From contig NZ_QEYD01000007.1 of assembly GCF_003122215.1 (NCBI RefSeq), forward strand, positions 186,001-250,000: 64,000 nucleotides of DNA, read 5' to 3'. The translations under genes and the position numbers were made by a program. Origin of the DNA: Pararhodobacter marinus. Its GTDB lineage: Bacteria > Pseudomonadota > Alphaproteobacteria > Rhodobacterales > Rhodobacteraceae. Below are positions 62,046 through 64,000 of this stretch, piece after piece. The notes beneath the pieces are model-generated. The model worked only from the letters and a program-made list of their open reading frames with translations. It was not told where the DNA came from and made no database searches. Every line of letters begins with the position of its first letter. Positions within the stretch are counted from its first letter, which is position 1.

Positions 62046-64000
62046 ATGACCGCCCTTCCTCCCCTGCCCGCCCCGCTGTCGCGCGCCCTCGCCGACAAGG
62101 GCTATGAGACACTGACGCCCGTACAGGCGGCGGTGCTGGCACCCGAGGTGGCCGGTCAGGACCTTCTGGTCTCGGCACAGACCGGCTCGGGCAAGACCGT
62201 GGCCTTCGGGCTTGCCATGGCCGACAGCCTTCTGGGCGACGCGACGATGATGCCGCCGCCCGACACCGCGCGCGCGCTGGTGATCGCGCCGACGCGCGAA
62301 CTGGCGATGCAGGTGCGGCGCGAATTCGAATGGCTCTACGGCCCGGCGGGCGGCGTGATCGCGTCCTGCGTGGGCGGGATGGATGCGCGCGCCGAACGCC
62401 GCGCGCTGGAACGCGGCACGCATATCGTGGTGGGCACTCCCGGGCGCCTGCGCGACCATATCGAACGCGGCGCGCTGGACCTGTCGACCGTGGCCTCGGT
62501 CGCGCTGGACGAAGCCGACGAGATGCTCGATCTGGGCTTCCGCGAAGACCTTGAATACATCCTGCAGCAATTGCCCGAAGAGCGCCGCACGCTGCTGTTC
62601 TCGGCCACCGTCTCGCCGCAGATCGCGCGCCTTGCGCAGACCTACCAGAAAGACGCCCAGCGCATCGCCACCGAGGCCGCGCGCGAACAACATGGCGATA
62701 TTTCCTACCGCGCGATGATCGTCGCGAACGAGGATGCCGAACATGCCATCGTCAACGTCCTGCGCTTCTACGAGGCGCAGAACGCGCTGGTCTTCTGCAA
62801 GACCCGGGCTGCGGTCAACCACCTGACCGCGCGGCTGCTCAATCGCGGCTTCTCGGTCGTGCCGCTGTCGGGCGAACTGGCGCAGGAAGAACGCTCGCGC
62901 GCGCTGCAGGCAATGCGCGACGGTCGGGCGCGGGTCTGCGTGGCGACCGACGTTGCGGCGCGCGGCATCGACCTGCCGGGGCTGGAACTGGTGATCCATG
63001 CCGACCTGCCGTCGAACAAGGAAACCCTGCTGCACCGGTCGGGCCGCACCGGGCGCGCGGGCCGCAAGGGCGTCAGCGTTCTGGTCGTGCCGTCCTCGGC
63101 GCGCAAGAAGACCGAGCGCCTGCTGGGCTTTGCCGGTGTCGCGGCCGAGTGGGGCCCCGCCCCCACCGCCGCCGAAGTCTCGGCCCGTGACAGCGAGCGG
63201 CTGTTGTCGGACGCCGCGCTGACCGCGCCCGAGACCGAGGACGAGGCGGCGCTGATCACCCAGCTTACCGAAAGCTTCGAGCCGCGCGCGCTGGCCGCGG
63301 CCGTGGCGCGGCTCTATCTCGGTGGCCGCTCGGCGCCCGAGGACGTGGTGCCGATCACCGCCGACGGCCCCAAACCCCGCGCCCGCGCCGAGTTCGACCG
63401 CAGCTTCTGGATCCGCCTCGGCGTCGGCCACGAACAACGCGCCGAACCGCGCTGGCTCTTGCCGATGCTGTGCCGCGCGGGCGACCTGACGAAAGCCGAT
63501 ATCGGCGCGATCCGGATCTACCAGGATCACACGCTGGCCCAGCTTCACGCCGATTGCGCCGACCGCTTCTGGGCGGCTGCGGGCAAGGACGGCATGCTCG
63601 AAGGCGAGGTCAGCCTCGCCGAGGCCGAAGCCCCTGCCGAGGGCGAGCGCCCCGCGCCGCGCCCGCGCCCCGAGGGCGATCGCCCCTTCAAGGGACGGCG
63701 CGACAATGACGGCGACGGCTACAAGCCGCGCGGCCCGAAACCCGAAGGCGCCCGCCCCTACAAGGCCCGCCGCGAGGACGGTGACAGCGGCTACAAGCCC
63801 CGCGCCCCGCGCCCCGAGGGTGAACGGCCCTACAAGCCGCGCCGCGAGGACGGTGACGCGCCGCGCGGCCCGCGCAGGGATTTCGACAAGAAGGATTTCG
63901 GCAAGAAGGACTTCGACAAGGGCGACCGCCCCGAGAAAGCCTCTGCGCCCAAACCCTATGGTGGGAAACCGCGTGCCGCCGACGGCGACAAGCCGCGCGG
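62046..64000 (+). CDS. DEAD-box ATP-dependent RNA helicase, C-terminus beyond window
   Basis: 651 codons are in the window and there is no stop before the edge. All helicase motifs are present: AQTGSGKT (I), PTRELA (Ia), GTPGR (Ib), DEAD (II), SAT (III), ARGID (V) and HRSGRTGRAG (VI). A DbpA-type RNA-binding region lies around residues 435-510. The tail from about residue 540 consists of repeats such as EGxRPYKxRREDG and GYKPR, then KKDF units. It acts on structured RNA, probably in ribosome assembly or cold adaptation. The ATG at 62046 follows AAAGGACCTGCC. Confidence 0.93.
   Translation, partial: MTALPPLPAPLSRALADKGYETLTPVQAAVLAPEVAGQDLLVSAQTGSGKTVAFGLAMADSLLGDATMMPPPDTARALVIAPTRELAMQVRREFEWLYGPAGGVIASCVGGMDARAERRALERGTHIVVGTPGRLRDHIERGALDLSTVASVALDEADEMLDLGFREDLEYILQQLPEERRTLLFSATVSPQIARLAQTYQKDAQRIATEAAREQHGDISYRAMIVANEDAEHAIVNVLRFYEAQNALVFCKTRAAVNHLTARLLNRGFSVVPLSGELAQEERSRALQAMRDGRARVCVATDVAARGIDLPGLELVIHADLPSNKETLLHRSGRTGRAGRKGVSVLVVPSSARKKTERLLGFAGVAAEWGPAPTAAEVSARDSERLLSDAALTAPETEDEAALITQLTESFEPRALAAAVARLYLGGRSAPEDVVPITADGPKPRARAEFDRSFWIRLGVGHEQRAEPRWLLPMLCRAGDLTKADIGAIRIYQDHTLAQLHADCADRFWAAAGKDGMLEGEVSLAEAEAPAEGERPAPRPRPEGDRPFKGRRDNDGDGYKPRGPKPEGARPYKARREDGDSGYKPRAPRPEGERPYKPRREDGDAPRGPRRDFDKKDFGKKDFDKGDRPEKASAPKPYGGKPRAADGDKPR

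Overview
The window is a piece of a high-GC alphaproteobacterial chromosome, almost certainly order Rhodobacterales (Rhodobacter/Paracoccus/Roseobacter type). The evidence is the start of a gene transfer agent (GTA) head cluster at the left edge, an L-malyl-CoA/beta-methylmalyl-CoA lyase (mcl1), a phosphatidylcholine synthase (pcs), a DUF1244 protein, a DUF484-xerC pair, RTX-type secreted proteins and a dgcN-dgcA pair. Genus and species cannot be fixed from the sequence alone. Nearly all of it is ordinary, densely packed chromosome; no insertion sequence, integrase-flanked island, CRISPR array, rRNA or tRNA gene was seen.

Layout. 0-1.4 kb (- strand): GTA small and large terminase genes (g1, g2; g2 runs off the edge) behind a candidate promoter and a leader hairpin. 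1.6-8 kb: envelope and fatty-acid block (mltG, fabF, fabG, an ABA4-like gene, acpP, two tandem LpxL-type acyltransferases). 8-12.3 kb: DUF1223 protein and aconitase. 12.3-12.8 kb: a hairpin-rich intergenic repeat cluster. 12.8-16.3 kb: yajC-secD-secF and a Mth938-like gene. 16.3-25.2 kb: ygfZ, a phosphatase, a class V aminotransferase, a DUF3592 protein, an orphan molybdenum hydroxylase large subunit coupled to a HisC-like aminotransferase, a DUF305 protein, a thioesterase and a methyltransferase. 25.2-30.9 kb: priA, transaldolase, DUF484, xerC, rpiB, VOC protein. 30.9-38.2 kb: AraC regulator, pcs, DMT transporter with divergent LysR regulator, ogt, DUF1992, DUF2798, ileS. 38.5-48.3 kb: MarR, YqgE, DsbD-N-like protein, RND pump pair, moaB-lysE-udg, rplT-rpmI. 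48.5-51.3 kb: thioesterase, pyk, DUF1244. 51.6-54.7 kb: three consecutive genes sharing an RTX C-terminal cap domain. 54.8-58.6 kb: D-amino-acid block (dat, metallophosphoesterase, dgcA, dgcN). 58.9 kb: mcl1. 60-61.9 kb: a three-gene AraC/GyrI/DUF1801 operon. 62 kb to the end: a DEAD-box RNA helicase that runs off the edge.

How parts work together. acpP, fabG and fabF supply acyl carrier protein and two elongation enzymes, and the adjacent acyltransferases probably use acyl-ACP or acyl-CoA. yajC-secD-secF form the accessory complex of the Sec translocon. dgcN and dgcA match the N-acetylation/racemisation route for D-glutamate, with a D-amino-acid transaminase at the end of the same gene string. 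The RTX genes share a C-terminal domain but no type I secretion genes are nearby.

Most worth a second look: the promoter, leader terminator and GTA g1 arrangement; the orphan RTX cap gene and its two RTX neighbours with a perfect CtrA-type box; the D-amino-acid cluster; the orphan CoxL-like gene; and a dispersed intergenic repeat family (a GGATATTT or GAGTATTT core plus GC-rich hairpins) found at four separate loci. All function calls come from reading motifs and recalling families; no database search was run.
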